Shown: one piece after another, positions 47,453 to 60,069 of the stretch
Layout of the letters: each line of letters starts with the position of its first letter
Numbering within the stretch: position 1 is the first letter of the stretch
Assembly (NCBI GenBank): GCA_021613375.1
Contig: CM038721.1
Coordinates: forward strand, 6,843,986 to 6,907,985
Length of the DNA: 64,000 nt
Direction of reading: 5' to 3'
Origin: Megaleporinus macrocephalus
Lineage: Eukaryota; Chordata; Actinopteri; Characiformes; Anostomidae
The notes under the pieces: generated by a model
What the model saw: the letters and a program-made list of their open reading frames with translations, nothing else
The model's database searches: none
Told to the model about the DNA's origin: nothing
Translations under genes and position numbers: made by a program

Positions 47453-48251
47453 ATATATGGACAAGGATTTTGGCCACATCGTCCAGCCCTGCACTACTAC
47501 CTGCTTCTGCCCACCATCCTTCTGTCCTTCCGCTCTGCCCAGGCTCACTCGCTTCAGGTACACAAAGAAAGTCCTCGGGTTTCAGCTTCTATTTCCGTAC
47601 ACGCAGCCACCGGCATCGGACAAAGAGAATCCAGCCTCTCCGGCCTGCAGCTCGGCGGTGTAAATTGCCATTACTGAGTGGCCCTCGGCTGACTGTTGTC
47701 ACGGATTAGGCCCGCGTTCATGTGCATGCCAACTCTTCCATTAAGCTCCCCCACCAGACTCTATATATAACCGGCACCAGTGTCCCGTGTCGTATAAAAG
47801 GAGACGACATTCAACTGGTCCCCCTCCTGAACACGCAGCACAGCGGCGGGCTAGAAACTCGATTTAGAAATCTGCATTCAGAGCGGCGGTAGGAATCCAG
47901 AATGAGCTCTCGGGCTGCCTGTGGTGAAGCTCCGTCACTCAATACCGTGTTTTAAAGGGAAATCAGATGGGGAAATCACTTGAGGCGTCTCTGTCGAGTC
48001 ACTTTGGTGAAAGAATAGTTTGTGTTTCAAAACACGTTTTACTGCAAGGCCTGAAAGTCTAGCCTCGCATAATGTGATGTTTTCTTCAGGTGCACAGTCC
48101 TGCACGTTCAAAAGGTTCTCGTTGATTGACTGTTCTTAAGACGACATTCTTAAAACTCACCAAGAGTCTGAGGTTCGCCAAGAATTTCTTATCTGGGATT
48201 TGTCCTTAGGTAGGAATCAAATTGTCCTCCAGCCTCCTTCCCAGCCACAGA
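47453..48251. other. Unique CpG-richer stretch; possible TATA promoter
   Basis: The region 47470-47940 is richer in CpG than its neighbours. TATAAAAG at 47793-47800 and CTATATATAA at 47761-47770 are TATA-like. No convincing coding exon follows on the plus strand; the first ATG (47901) gives only 17 codons. A promoter or a conserved non-coding block is possible. Confidence 0.3.
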
Positions 48252-48259
48252 CTAGAATC

Positions 48260-49420
<1,161 letters not shown>

Positions 49421-49585
49421 CTATAATCTGCACAATGCATCCCTGCATGACATGTCCAGTCTCAACCAATCATGAACCACCTTCCCAGAAGCACTTGTTT
49501 CTCATTCGGTTACCTGTATATACACCACTTCCTTCGTTTTAGTACTTTGTAAAGGATTGCCAACCTTTCTGCCTCATACTCAACG

Positions 49586-49925
49586 GGTGTGTCTCAAATC
49601 CTAGTGAGCTCCTTCATAGGCAGCATTCATAGTATGCGCTCCCGACATGTAGACTGTCCCAATTCTTACATACCTTGAACATGCTGTCTACTGAGAAACC
49701 TTACTTAGACCTGATTTTAAGGAAGCATCGAACGCTTCCTCAGCCGCTAAGACAATCCCATGATGCAACACAGGCTAATCTACGAGCAGTGAAGTTTTAA
49801 AATGTGAGTTATTTTGATTCTCTCTGGAGTTTTAATGTGTTTCTGGTCATAAAATCACACAAAACAGTATTTTATTATCAACTCTGTAACAAGTCCTTCA
49901 CCATTTAGCAGTTTTATCCTCACTC
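49586..49925 (+). mobile_element. MITE of the GTGTCTCAAAACC family, truncated copy
   Basis: Begins GGGTGTGTCTCAAATCCTAG and matches 60946-61364 through TTTAGCAGTTTTATCCTCA. It is then replaced by SINE sequence, so its right end is missing. Confidence 0.8.
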
Positions 49926-50490
49926 TAAACTGCCCGTAGGTGTGAGAGTGTGAGTGAGTGTGTTGGCCATGCGATGGACTGGCGAGCTGTCCATGGTGTA
50001 CCCAAGGACGGATTAAGGATAGTCTGGGCCCCTCCCCCCAACCCACGCGCCTCATGATCACGGGCCCTCTAATGGTATGCCCTGCTCTTCTCTAGGGCCC
50101 CCTGGTGGGGGCTCTCATAACCAGGGCCCTCTAAAATTATGACATCCTCTTTCCTAGGACCCCTAATAGCCAGAAGTCAAAGTCAGAGCAGTGCCACAAC
50201 GCCTCGTCTATTTTCATAAGGGACCCAAATGCATGGCTAGGGCCCCCAAAAGCATGGCCAGGGCCCTGGGGTCCAAGTCCCTGGAGGGCCCTCAGAAATA
50301 AAAATCTATTGTATCATAAATGTTGATAGGCATCGCAAATTGTTTTGGGCCAGGGTTTAAGGGCCCCTGGGCGCTGGCCCCACCGGCCCGGACAGTAATC
50401 CAGCCATGGGTGTACACCGCCTTCGCCCGATGATGCTGGGATTGGCTCCAGCCCCCCCGTGACCCCGGATTAAGAGGCAGATAATGGATT
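49918..50490 (+). mobile_element. SINE 3' half, split by a DNA transposon
   Basis: Body sequence of the 43.3-kb SINE family (GCGATGGACTGGCGAGCTGT; after the insertion, ACCGCCTTCGCCCGATGATG and AGGCAGATAATGGATTGATG). The element at 50002-50408 interrupts it with a 7-base duplication. Confidence 0.8.
50002..50408. mobile_element. 407-base DNA transposon, second copy of the 16.3-kb element
   Basis: Same ends as 16270-16732 (CCAAGGACGGATTAAGG and CAGTAATCCAGCCATG), flanked by GGTGTAC at 49995-50001 and 50409-50415. Internal sequence matches the first copy with small deletions. Confidence 0.85.
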
Positions 50491-51025
50491 GATGGATGTT
50501 TTTCATTGGACAGCGACGATATACATCATCATTATATTCATACATAAAGCTTCATTTGATTCCAACTAATGATACTGAATCACAAAACATAAGCGAGCCA
50601 TACTCAAGTGCATCGAGATTTTCTAGAGCTTTAAAAAAATTATTATGAGATGAGTCGTGACCATTCTGGTGCGTAAAACCACATAACCAACAGATGATAA
50701 AAATAAAATAAAATAAAAAATTAAGACATTGGCCCTTTAATAGCAGTTGAACTGAGCTGAGGCGAAGGCTCGCCAAAGATTGTCTCTAGGTGATGATGAA
50801 ATGGCATCCAGCCAACCACAGAAACTCACACATGTGGAGGAGATGTGAATTAATTTCTGCCCTCAAGTGCCTCAACGTGACGAGAGAGAGTGTAATTCAT
50901 TACAAACTGCACTCGATTTAGCAAACAAAAGACAAACGTCTGGGAAATGTGATAATTTCTCGTGCCTGGAGTGTTAAAGCTGCTGCGACGGAGACGCCAG
51001 CACACAGTAAAGTGATGCAATCCTA
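50491..51025. other. MITE end fragment, otherwise no gene seen
   Basis: TTTTTCATTGGACAGCGACG at about 50499-50518 is the right end of the ATTGGACAG MITE family without its body. The rest is unique-looking. Confidence 0.5.
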
Positions 51026-51240
51026 CATATCGTCGGCGTCTAAAGAAAAACATGTCCAATTTTATCCATTTTCATTTTTCCATATCATTTCAACATGACT
51101 GCAGCTCTTTATGTCCTGAGTGGACCAATAGAAACGCTCCATAAAATCTCTTCACATTGACTTACATTGAAAGTAAAGAAAGTTTTTATCCTCTTCTGTA
51201 ATGTTACTCATTTGGAGATGGATCTTTTACATTGGACTTT
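51026..51240 (-). mobile_element. MITE of the ATTGGACAG family, copy 4, inverted
   Basis: Starts CATATCGTCGGCGTCTAAAG, contains GACCAATAGAAACGCTCC and TTGACTTACATTGAAAGTAA (reverse of copies 2 and 3), and ends ACATTGGACTTTGG. Confidence 0.65.
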
Positions 51241-51923
51241 GGAGAAATCTTAATCAACTTATTAACTTGATATGAATGTGATGTCCTCCACATAACTAAT
51301 GACAGGAATAAAAGAAAATGATATGAGAAAAAAGTTGAATAAAGAAATAAAAGAAAATTAGAGTATCAGTATTAAAATATGTGCCTTTAGGAAAAAACTC
51401 ATTCTCCCATCTTTAACTAACCATCTTCTCAACTAATCATCTTCCGATATCTCTACCTAGTTCAGTTCTTTTCCAAATATACAGAACCTCAGACCCAGTG
51501 GCCAACCGGCAAACACCTGATGTGATGTTTGACCTCCTGAGTCACACTAATACAAACGTCAAATCTCAAAGAAAACTGAGTCGAGGCCACACTGGTATCC
51601 AGAGAGACCAAGATGTACTTTACAATATCTTTCTAACTGTTATTCTGGTATTCTGTCAGGATTAACCATGAAAACACACACACATATATTATTTCCATAT
51701 ATATCATTACCAAGCGAGTGTGGTGATTGGCTCATTTCATCAACAGTCTATAAAATACAATAACGTTGAAAGGAATCAACTGTTGTCACAACGTTATGTG
51801 TTTGCTGGGATGTGTTACATAATGTGGCAACCAATCCAGACTTCAGCAATGAATACGATTAATCAATGACAAATGATTCGTTCGTCACCAATGACGACAA
51901 CTCACAGCTAAAGCCAGTCGTAC
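51241..51923. other. Presumed intron 2 sequence of the signal-peptide gene
   Basis: Lies downstream of the donor at 51923 on the minus strand. No exon or structured repeat recognised; a short ACACACACATATAT tract is near 51680. Confidence 0.5.
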
Positions 51924-52046
51924 CTGAATCCCAGAGCACACAAGGCCGAGAAGCGCGCTGATCCACCAAACCAACAGCTCCATTTTTATGAAGCCGCTCC
52001 ACTCCGCTCCGCTCAGGAAGCCTCAGAAGTATGCTGTGATATCAGC
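51924..52046 (-). CDS. Signal-peptide-coding exon 2 of a secreted or membrane protein (partial gene)
   Basis: On the minus strand, a pyrimidine-rich CGTATCTCTCCATCGCAG acceptor (AG at 52047-52048) is followed by 63 bases of leader. An ATG at 51983 in strong context (AAAATGG) then opens 20 codons, MELLVWWISALLGLVCSGIQ, ending exactly at CAG followed by GTACGA (donor at 51923). The peptide has a hydrophobic core and small residues near the likely cleavage point (CSG), a typical eukaryotic signal peptide. The coding phase at the donor is 0. The protein is therefore predicted to enter the secretory route. I cannot name the gene. The leader loosely recalls neural Ig-type adhesion proteins such as NCAM2, but 20 residues do not establish this, and a phase-0 junction is not typical before an Ig domain. 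Later exons are not recognised in the window. Confidence 0.6.
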
Positions 52047-52739
52047 CTGCGATGGAGAGATACGTTGTCAGTTTGGAAGTGATGCGTAGCGACCTACATC
52101 ATGCCACCAAAATAGATCCACCTTTGCTCCCACAGAGGGAAATGGGTGGACGCAGATTCCCTCATATCCAAAATATACAGGCACATATATCTGGAGAACC
52201 ACAAGCACTTATGGATCCACAAAGAAAAAGAGGTTTCAGTCGAGCTCTTTAAAGAACCGTCCACAGAGCCGTCCACTCTTATTTTAAAGAGTGTATATTT
52301 AATTTATTGATTATAATATATTATTATCAGTTAAGAATTTATCGCTCAAGGTCAGTGCATATTAAAAACAGCGCCAGCAGCACTGTAAATGAGTCAGTTA
52401 GGCCAGGAGGCTAATTTGCACCTGGCCAGATGGTAAAAGTATGAAAGCCTATTCTTATTATGTAGAAGAGAAAATAAAATAACCAAGACATTGAATCTGT
52501 TTCTGGCAGCAATTTGTCAAATAATGACTCCTCAGGAATTAGACTACTTTCTTAAAATAATGTCTCTTCATCCTAAAATAATCTCAGATCATCTCTCAGG
52601 TTATGTTCTCAAAAGTTACACTTACTATGTTAAAATAATAAGCATTTTGAAACATTCTGTTAAAAAAACGACTTCAAATCTAAATTATATTTGTTTTTTC
52701 AGGAAATATTTAAAAAATGACTTAATGACATATGTATGT

Positions 52740-53350
52740 TCTCAAACTTTTGACGTACTGTCTCAAAATAATGACTTAATTATCACCAATGTTTACTAAT
52801 TTTCTCAAAATTTGACATCAAAAATCATTTAGTATCTCAAAAAGATTGAGAGAATTCCTTATGTTGACTTACTGTGTCAAAATAATGACTTAACTTTCAC
52901 TAATGTTTACTAATTTTCTCAAACTATGACATCACAATTATTTAGTATCTTAAAACGATTGAGAGAATTCCTCATGTTGACTTACTATGTCAAAATAATG
53001 ACTTAATTATCACCAATGTTTACTACTTTTCTCAAAATATGACATCAAAAATCATTTAGTATCTTAAAACGATTGAGAGAATTCCTTATGTTGACTTAGT
53101 ATGTCAAAATAATGACTTAATTATCACCAATGTTTATTAATTTTCTCAAAATATGACATCAAAAATCATTTAGTATCTTAAAACGACTGAGAGAATTCCT
53201 TATGTTGACTTAGTATGTCAAAATAATGACTTAATTATCACCAATGTTTACTAATTCTCTCAAAATATTACATCAAAATTATTTAGTATTTTAAAAACAT
53301 CGAGAGAATTCCTTATGTTGACTTACTATGTCAAAATAATGACTTATTTT
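52740..53350. repeat. ~112-116-bp minisatellite, about five copies
   Basis: TATGTCAAAATAATGACTTA, ATCACCAATGTTTACTAATT and GAGAGAATTCCTTATGTTGA recur at about 115-bp spacing. Shorter echoes (AATAATGACTTA) continue on both sides, 52.5-53.8 kb. Confidence 0.9.
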
Positions 53351-53879
53351 TTTATTGTTTTTGGCATTGTTAATTAAAATGTTGCAATAATGCCTTATTA
53401 TCTTATTACATAAAGCTATTTCCTTAAAATAATGACTTACTATGTAAATATACTGAACTAATATCTCTTGATTATTATTAATTTTCCCCAAATTTTCTCA
53501 TCTCTAAACAACAACAACAACATTTGTCTGAATAATGACATAATATATCTGAAAGGTTGACTTAAACTCTAAAAGTTTTGACTACATTTAGATGTCAAAA
53601 TAACAACATAGTATGTCTAAACAATTACCTATTGTCTAAGAGTTGTGACTTTTATTATTATTATATACATAATGACTTACTGTGTCAAGATAATGACTTA
53701 AAATCTACAAGTATTTTTTTTTTATTTCTCAGGAAAATAGAAGACCATGTCAAAATAATGACTTAGTATCTCTAAATCAGGGGTCACTAATAAACTATTA
53801 GTTATATATATATATATATAAAATAAACTACGATAAACTATTAAGAATGATTTAATTTAGACTGTGTTTATTTTAGGTG

Positions 53880-54150
53880 GCGAAGCTTTTCTTGTCTTTA
53901 CGGTATACAGGCAGTGAACTCAGAGACTTTTGTTCAAAATAATTGTTTTTTTTAATGTAGCCCTTGTTTTTGCTTGAAATAAGGGAAAGCATTTATTAGA
54001 AGTTTATAAATAATTCATTCAGTTCTGTATTTAAACAGTAAATATACTGAAATATACTGAACGGTATGTGTGATGTGCTGGTGTTTCAGTAGCTGATGGT
54101 ATAAGATGCTGATACTAGACTACTTCAGTAAACAGGATACACCACTGAAT
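53880..54150 (-). mobile_element. Dispersed repeat, inverted pair of 21985-22200
   Basis: Reverse complement shares TATCCTGTTTACTGAAGTAG, CACATCACACATACCG and CAAGGGCTACATTAAAA with the 22-kb copy. Confidence 0.6.
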
Positions 54151-55135
54151 CAGAACACACGATCCGGACATTGGCCACTAAATAATGGCTCAGTTTCTCT
54201 GAATACTTGCTTACTATGTAAAGGTGATGATTAATATCTCCCAATAATGACTTTTTTTACCATGAAATAAATATTTAACTACCTTGAAATTTGAAAACTC
54301 ATCATTTTGGACATAGTTTATCAGAATTCCACATCATAACTCAAAATCTTTAACATTATTAGCAGAAAATAAGCCTCTATTTGGGGAGCGCAAGTGAGTG
54401 TTTAGAGATACTAAGTCAATATTTAGAGGAATTAAGTCATTATAAGAAAATAAGTCACAATTTATAGTAAATAATAACAAAGATAGGGACAAATAGCTAT
54501 GCTCCTCTATTGGGCAGGAACAGGCTTCCACCTGAAAATAGCTTGCATTAAAAATTCAGCACTACTGAAAATTACAGCATGGCTTAGAAAAGTACTACCA
54601 GAGCGAGCACCAGAGAAAAGAGCTCAGCTGTTCAGGAAGCTCAGCTGAACTGCTCGTGTGTGGACTTGCACTTCAGGGCTGAAGCCACTCATTCACAAGC
54701 CTGTCCAGAGCAGGCTGCAAAGCCCAGCAGGACTGTTACTCGCGTGCACGGAGGTGCTGTGGGAATGACAGAGCCTGGTCCTGTGGACAGGTTCTGCGTG
54801 GCACAGCTGCTCGTGCACATTTGGGCACGTTCCTTATTGTATCACTATTTAACAAAAAAAAACAACCCTCTCTTTTACTAGAAAGGTATTTCAGTCACGT
54901 TGTCATGCATATGTGATACTCTCTGTCCCCTCTGCTGTGCCCACGTAGTGGTCTTAGATGCAGATGGGGGCTTCACTCGCGCGCGCACGGATATAGCCCG
55001 GCATTAATAATAATAATAATAATGATGATCATAATGATAGAAACTAAACAGAACTAAACAGCGCGAGCACCGGATAGCTACAGTGGCGCTCGTGCATGCT
55101 GATGAGAGAGGCGTACGTGTCAAGCTCGCGCTTAC

Positions 55136-55436
55136 CTTGGCTGCGAAGTAGAGGAGGATTCACATTTTCTTGGGGGGGGTTTTTTGGACGCGAGAAAAGC
55201 GCGCGGCGTGGCGAAGCGGCTCGGCTCGGCTCGGCTCGGGGGGAGATGTGCAGCAGCAGCAGTAGCAGCAGCAGCAGCCGCAGCCGCAGCAGGGCAGATG
55301 TGCGGACAGTGCAGATGTGTAAGCAGCGCAGATGTGCTGCTGGGACGGTGCACAGACTGTGAAGGCTGCTGGTGGAAAAAGCTGAACGAGACAAGCAAGG
55401 GGGCGAGAGAGAGAGAGAGGGAGAGAGAGAGAAAGA

Positions 55437-55467
<31 letters not shown>

Positions 55468-55550
55468 CGATAGAGAGAGAGAGAGAGAAGTTTGCGCGCT
55501 GCGCTGCTCTGCGTCTCCGCCAGACGGCGCACAGAGCGCACAGGAGGTGA
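55136..55550 (-). other. CpG-rich first exon (untranslated) and promoter region
   Basis: Minus-strand sequence TCGCAGCCAAG followed by GTAAGCGCGA gives a strong splice donor, with the exon's last base at 55136. The exon side is rich in CpG and includes a CAG/CTG run (about 55252-55280), CGGCT repeats (about 55218-55240) and a GA/CT tract (55404-55488), as in many vertebrate 5' leaders. The transcription start is not determined; 55550 is only where the CpG-rich stretch fades. A plus-strand reading with a donor at ACAGGAG followed by GTGAGA (about 55545) is also possible, so divergent transcription cannot be excluded. Confidence 0.45.
55404..55488. repeat. (GA)n tract in the CpG-rich leader
   Basis: Nearly pure GA repeats. 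The Ser/Leu- and Arg/Glu-rich frames in this region come from it. Confidence 0.95.
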
Positions 55551-55597
55551 GAACTGCAAGTACAGAGAGGATTTTCATCAGTTTAATATTCTTGTGG

Positions 55598-55599
<2 letters not shown>

Positions 55600-55640
<41 letters not shown>
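55600..55640. repeat. (AT)n microsatellite at a MITE boundary
   Basis: The AT run ends exactly where the Tc1-type MITE starts, in keeping with TA-targeted insertion into an AT repeat. Confidence 0.9.
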
Positions 55641-55642
<2 letters not shown>

Positions 55643-56148
55643 TACCGCTCAAAAGTTTGGGATCACAGTGAAATGTTCTTGTTTTAATGGAGTATCTTCT
55701 TCCTTAACACAACAATGGACTGACGGGTCTCTAAAGAAAGTTGTTTCTTTCTGGTCATTGTGAGTCGGTCAACTGCTGATCTTCAGATACTAAACTAACC
55801 TAGAATGTTCTTCTCCCTTTTATACTCACTTATTAGTAGAATGGTTTTCAGCTGTGCATCAAAATTGAGCAAGAGTGTCCTAACAACCAATTAGTCCAAT
55901 GACATCCTTAACTTGGATTGGTGGTCGTACCAGGAGATTTAGACAGAGGACTGAGAATTGCTGATAATAGGACTATATGCAAAATAAGCTTCTATACAAA
56001 AATAGACTTTAATACAAAGATTTTATTCTTTAAAAATCATCTGATACACTTACATTAATTGTGAAATGGACTATATTGTTTGTGAATTGCATGAAAATTG
56101 CATGAAATTAAATTCTAAAATGATCCTAAACTTTTGAGCGGTAGTGTA
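55640..56148 (-). mobile_element. Tc1-type MITE, copy 3 of 3, inverted
   Basis: Ends ACTACCGCTCAAAAGTTTGG and CTTTTGAGCGGTAGTGTA. Its whole length matches the reverse complement of copies at 15.3 and 19.2 kb. Confidence 0.9.
55684..55758 (-). pseudogene. Truncated Tc1-type transposase start, 24 residues
   Basis: Same short frame as the other two copies (MTRKKQLSLETRQ...), here ending in TAA because of a one-base deletion next to the stop codon. Confidence 0.6.
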
Positions 56149-56529
56149 CATATATATTAATCCCACCTTCCCATGCAGAATGACACAACCAGGCCTGTTG
56201 CACACATAATGTTTTCAAAGATTAGATCTTTTAAAGTCAGTATTTGATTGGGCGCTACACAGTCCCCGAACAAATGCTCACACAATCCCAGTGTAATCGC
56301 CGAGTCCAACTACAGTCCTAAGAGAGTCCCTGGGGCACGTGGATTGCTGAAGTTGATACAACTCTGTTTTTCTCTTTTTGGATCCGGTTCTAATATAAAA
56401 CACTAAAACACTAAAAAGGTTTTGGAACTGAATCAATGAAGCTTATTTCCACCCACCACTCATGAGGTTTGATCATGATTACTTTGGGCGAGAAGCATGA
56501 TTTGCTTTCAGACAGGCGAAACTCCCTCA
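56149..56529. other. No gene seen
   Basis: Nothing recognised. Confidence 0.4.
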
Positions 56530-57400
56530 AAGACAGAGGAAGAGCCTCTGAGACGAACCAGGAAGTAAAAGGAAAATTCACTAAGAGCATAAGGAAGAAC
56601 CTCTGAGAGGAACCAATACTCAAAAACTCCACAAGAACATCAGGAAGAACCTCTGAAGAAGGAAGAGACAAGACTCAAAAGATCATGAGGAAGAATCTCT
56701 GAGAAGAACCAGAATTCAGAAATTCCATAAAATAATTATAAAGAACCTCTGAGAACTATAAAGACTTAAAAACTCAATAAGACCAAGAGAAAAAAAAACC
56801 TCTGAGAAGAATAAAGAATTATAAATTCCACAAGATCATAAGAAAGAGCCTCTGAGAAGAGCCAGGATTCAAAAGCAGAAACAGTCTGAGAGCATGAGGT
56901 AGAACCTAGGTGAGGAACCATGATTCAAAAGGAGAAACTCTGTAAAAGCAGAAAGAAGAACTTCGTAGAGGAACCAAGACTCCAAAGCTTTCTAACAGCA
57001 TAAGAAAAAACCTCTGAGAAAAATAAAGAATTATAAATTCCATAAGATCATAAGAAAGAGCCTCTGAGAATAGCCAGGACTCAAAAGCAGAAACCGTCTG
57101 AGAGCATGAGGTAGAACTTCTGTGAGGAACCATAATCAAAAGGAGAAACTCTGTAAAAGCAGAAGGAATAACTTTGCAGAGGAACCAAGACTCAAAAGCT
57201 TTCTAACAGCATAAGAAATAACCTCTGAAAAGAACAACTACTCAAAAACTCCATACGATCACAAGAAAGAACAACTGAGAAGAACCAAGACTTAAAAGGA
57301 GAAACAATCTGAGAGCATGAAAAGGACCTTTGTGAGGAACCAAGACTCAAGAACTCACTAAGATCATGAGAAAGAATCTCTAAGAAGAACCAAGACCCAT
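56530..57400. repeat. ~50-bp degenerate minisatellite
   Basis: AAGAACCTCTGAGAAGAACC and AGACTCAAAAACTCCA phrases recur at about 46-54-bp spacing. A ~212-bp set of four units (AAGAATTATAAATTCCA at 56814 and 57026) is duplicated. Confidence 0.85.
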
Positions 57401-58019
57401 TTTTGTTGGTGAGTTGTCTGAGAATAAAAAGAAACTTCTAAAGCTCAAAGAACCTCCACTTTATATAAGGGTTCTATGAAGATCTTATAAACTGGTAAAC
57501 ACTATTATGTAAAGGTTCTTCTCACTCACAGATCCATTTCTGAGTGAGGTTCTTCAGGGAACCAAAAGCGGCTCTTCTGTGGCGTCACTCTAACAGCCCC
57601 AGTGCACCTAGTTTAAAATGCCTAAGAGCAAACATTTAATAAGGAAGCTGAAGGAAAGTTCTCAGGACCGTCAGCGTAAGAACCGTTCCTGGATCAGTTT
57701 CACAGAACACAGCCGTATGTTGTACTTCAGATTTCATCATTAGGAGTGGTCTTATGAGCGTCTGATCAAAGCGCTCACCAGACACTGCCAGAGGCCTGCC
57801 TACCCACCGCTTTATTACCAAGTGCAGAATAGAAGCTGGCAATGAAAATGGAAGTCCGTGGCTTTAATTAACTTCGGCTGCCAGTCTCTGGATCTGTTTA
57901 CTCCACCCAGTACAGATCAGCTTACTCTGTCACTGTGACAATGTTCATCATCGCTGTTGTCTTCAATGCTGTTTTGAAGATACTTGTTTTTCTTTGGCCA
58001 GAGGTGATATGTGTATGTA
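57401..58019. other. Possible GGTTCTTC-type MITE fragment; no gene seen
   Basis: 57505-57600 has AAAGGTTCTTCTCACTCACA and GTTCTTCAGGGAACCAAAAG, phrases of a common fish MITE. A weaker echo is at 7755-7830. The rest is unique-looking. Confidence 0.4.
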
Positions 58020-59800
58020 TGTATACCACCGGTCAAACGTTTTAGATCACTACAGGTCAAAGGTTTTTGACTGGTAGTGTACTAAAACGTTTGACTGGTA
58101 GTGTACTAAAACGTATGACTGGTAGTGTATCTAAAACATTTGACTGGTAGAGTATTAAAACATTTGGCTGGTAGTGTACTAAAACGTTTGACTGGTAGAG
58201 TATTCAAACGTTTGACTGGTAGAGTATTCAAACGTTTGGCTGGTAGAGTAATAAAACTTTTGACTGGTAGAGTATTAAAACTTTTGACTGGTAGAGTATT
58301 AAAACGTTTGGCTGGTAGTGTACTAAAACGTTTTGCTGGTAGTGTACTAAAACGTTTGACTGGTAGTGTACTAAAACGTTTGACTGGTAGTGTACTAAAA
58401 TGTTTGACTGGTAGTGTATCTAAAACGTTTGACTGGTAGTGTATCTAAAACGTTTGACTGGTAGTGTACTAAAACGTTTGGCTGGTAGTGTATCTAAAAC
58501 GTTTGTCTGGTAGTGTATCTGAAACATTTGTCTGGTAGTGATCTAAAACGTTTGACTGGTAGTGTACTAAAACGTTTGACTGGTAGTGATCTAAAACGTT
58601 TGACTGGTAGTGTACTAAAACGTTTGACTGGTAGTGATCTAAAACGTTTGACTGGTAGTGTATTAAAACTTTTGGCTGGTAGTGATCTAAAACGTTTGAC
58701 TGGTAGTGTACTAAAACGTTTGGCTGGTAGTGTATCTAAAACGTTTGTCTGGTAGTGTATCTGAAACATTTGTCTGGTAGTGATCTAAAACGTTTGACTG
58801 GTAGTGTACTAAAATGTTTGACTGGTAGTGATCTAAAACGTTTGACTGGTAGTGTACTAAAACGTTTGACTGGTAGTGATCTAAAACGTTTGACTGGTAG
58901 TGTATTAAAACTTTTGGCTGGTAGTGTATCTAAAACGTTTGACTGGTAGTGATCTAAAATGTTTGACTGGTAGTGTACTAAAACGTTTGACTGGTAGTGT
59001 ACTAAAACGTTTGGCTGGTAGTGTATCTAAAACGTTTGGCTGGTAGTGTATCTAAAACGTTTGTCTGGTAGTGTATCTGAAACATTTGTCTGGTAGTGTA
59101 TCTAAAACGTTTGTCTGGTAGTGTATCTAAAGCATTTGTCTGGTAGTGTATCTAAAACGTTTGACTGGTAGTGTATCTAAAACGTTTGTCTGGTAGTGTA
59201 TCTAAAGCATTTGTCTGGTAGTGTATCTAAAACGTTTGTCTGGTAGTGTATCTAAAGCATTTGTCTGGTAGTGTATCTAAAACGTTTGTCTAGTAGTGTA
59301 TCTAAAGCGTTTGTCTGGTAGTGTATCTAAAGCATTTGTCTGGTAGTGTATCTAAAACGTTTGGCTGGTAGTGTATCTAAAACATTTGTCTGGTAGTGTA
59401 TCTAAAGCATTTGTCTGGTAGTGTATCTAAAGCATTTGTCTGGTATTGTATCTAAAACGTTTGACTGGTAGTGTATCTAAAACATTTGTCTGGTAGTGTA
59501 TCTAAAACATTTGTCTGGTAGTGTATCTAAAGCATTTGTCTGGTAGTGTATCTAAAGCATTTGTCTGGTAGTGTATCTAAAGCATTTGTCTGGTAGTGTA
59601 TCTAAAACGTTTGGCTGGTAGTGTATCTAAAACGTTTGTCTGGTAGTGTATCTAAAGCATTTGTCTGGTAGTGTATCTAAAGCGTTTGACTGGTAGTGTA
59701 TCTAAAGCGTTTGACTGGTAGTGTATCTAAAGCGTTTGACTGGTAGTGTATCTAAAATGTTTGACTGGTAATGTACTTAAACATTTCACTGGTAGTGTAT
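58020..59800. repeat. 24-25-bp minisatellite resembling a Tc1-type terminal repeat
   Basis: About 72 units read AAACGTTTGACTGGTAGTGT plus TATCT or ACTA. The reverse complement, TACACTACCAGTCAAACGTT, is very close to terminal inverted repeats of fish Tc1-type elements. The array starts at 58020 with ATACCACCGGTCAAACGTTT, a terminal repeat in the opposite orientation. Unit length shifts from 24 bp (left) to 25 bp (right). Confidence 0.95.
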
Positions 59801-60069
59801 TTCAAATGACAGACAACATGTGTAGACATAAATACATAAGCCTTAAACTGAGAGGCACTGGGGGTCCGAGACACCCTATGATAGATCTAAAAAAAAAAAA
59901 AAAATTAATTTTGCACCTCAAAAACATTTATTTTTCCAGCTCATATTAAACACACTCTGATTTGCACTCATTTACAATCCTGGCTGAAGTAAAAGCTGAA
60001 AACTTTGAGTTGTGTCGCCATCTGCTGTTTACATCCTCTCATTGCACTGTGGTTAAGCTTACCTAGACT
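59801..60069. other. No gene seen; poly-A tract
   Basis: Poly-A run at about 59889-59903. Confidence 0.4.

Larger units (their letters stand above)
52047..55135 (-). other. Presumed intron 1 of the signal-peptide gene
   Basis: Runs from GTAAGC (donor after 55136) to the CGCAG acceptor. It contains a 115-bp minisatellite, a dispersed repeat and AT tracts. No coding exon is seen in it; the frame at 54660-54881 is unrecognised. Confidence 0.45.

Noticed and set aside
55530..55560. Plus-strand splice donor ACAGGAG/GTGAGA as evidence for a plus-strand gene
   Set aside because: Possible, but no plus-strand coding exon follows within the window, whereas the minus-strand donor links to a convincing signal-peptide exon. 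Kept only as an alternative.
55044..55602. Minus-strand frames of 156-171 codons, one starting with a signal-peptide-like stretch (MKILSVLAVLTSCALCA)
   Set aside because: Most of the length is Ser/Leu from the GA/CT tract and Ala from the CAG tract, and the frame closes near the splice donor. It is more likely the untranslated leader, though the start is curious.
58125..58949. Leucine/arginine-repeat open frames in the 58-kb region
   Set aside because: They arise from the 24-bp unit of the minisatellite and stop when the period changes to 25 bp.
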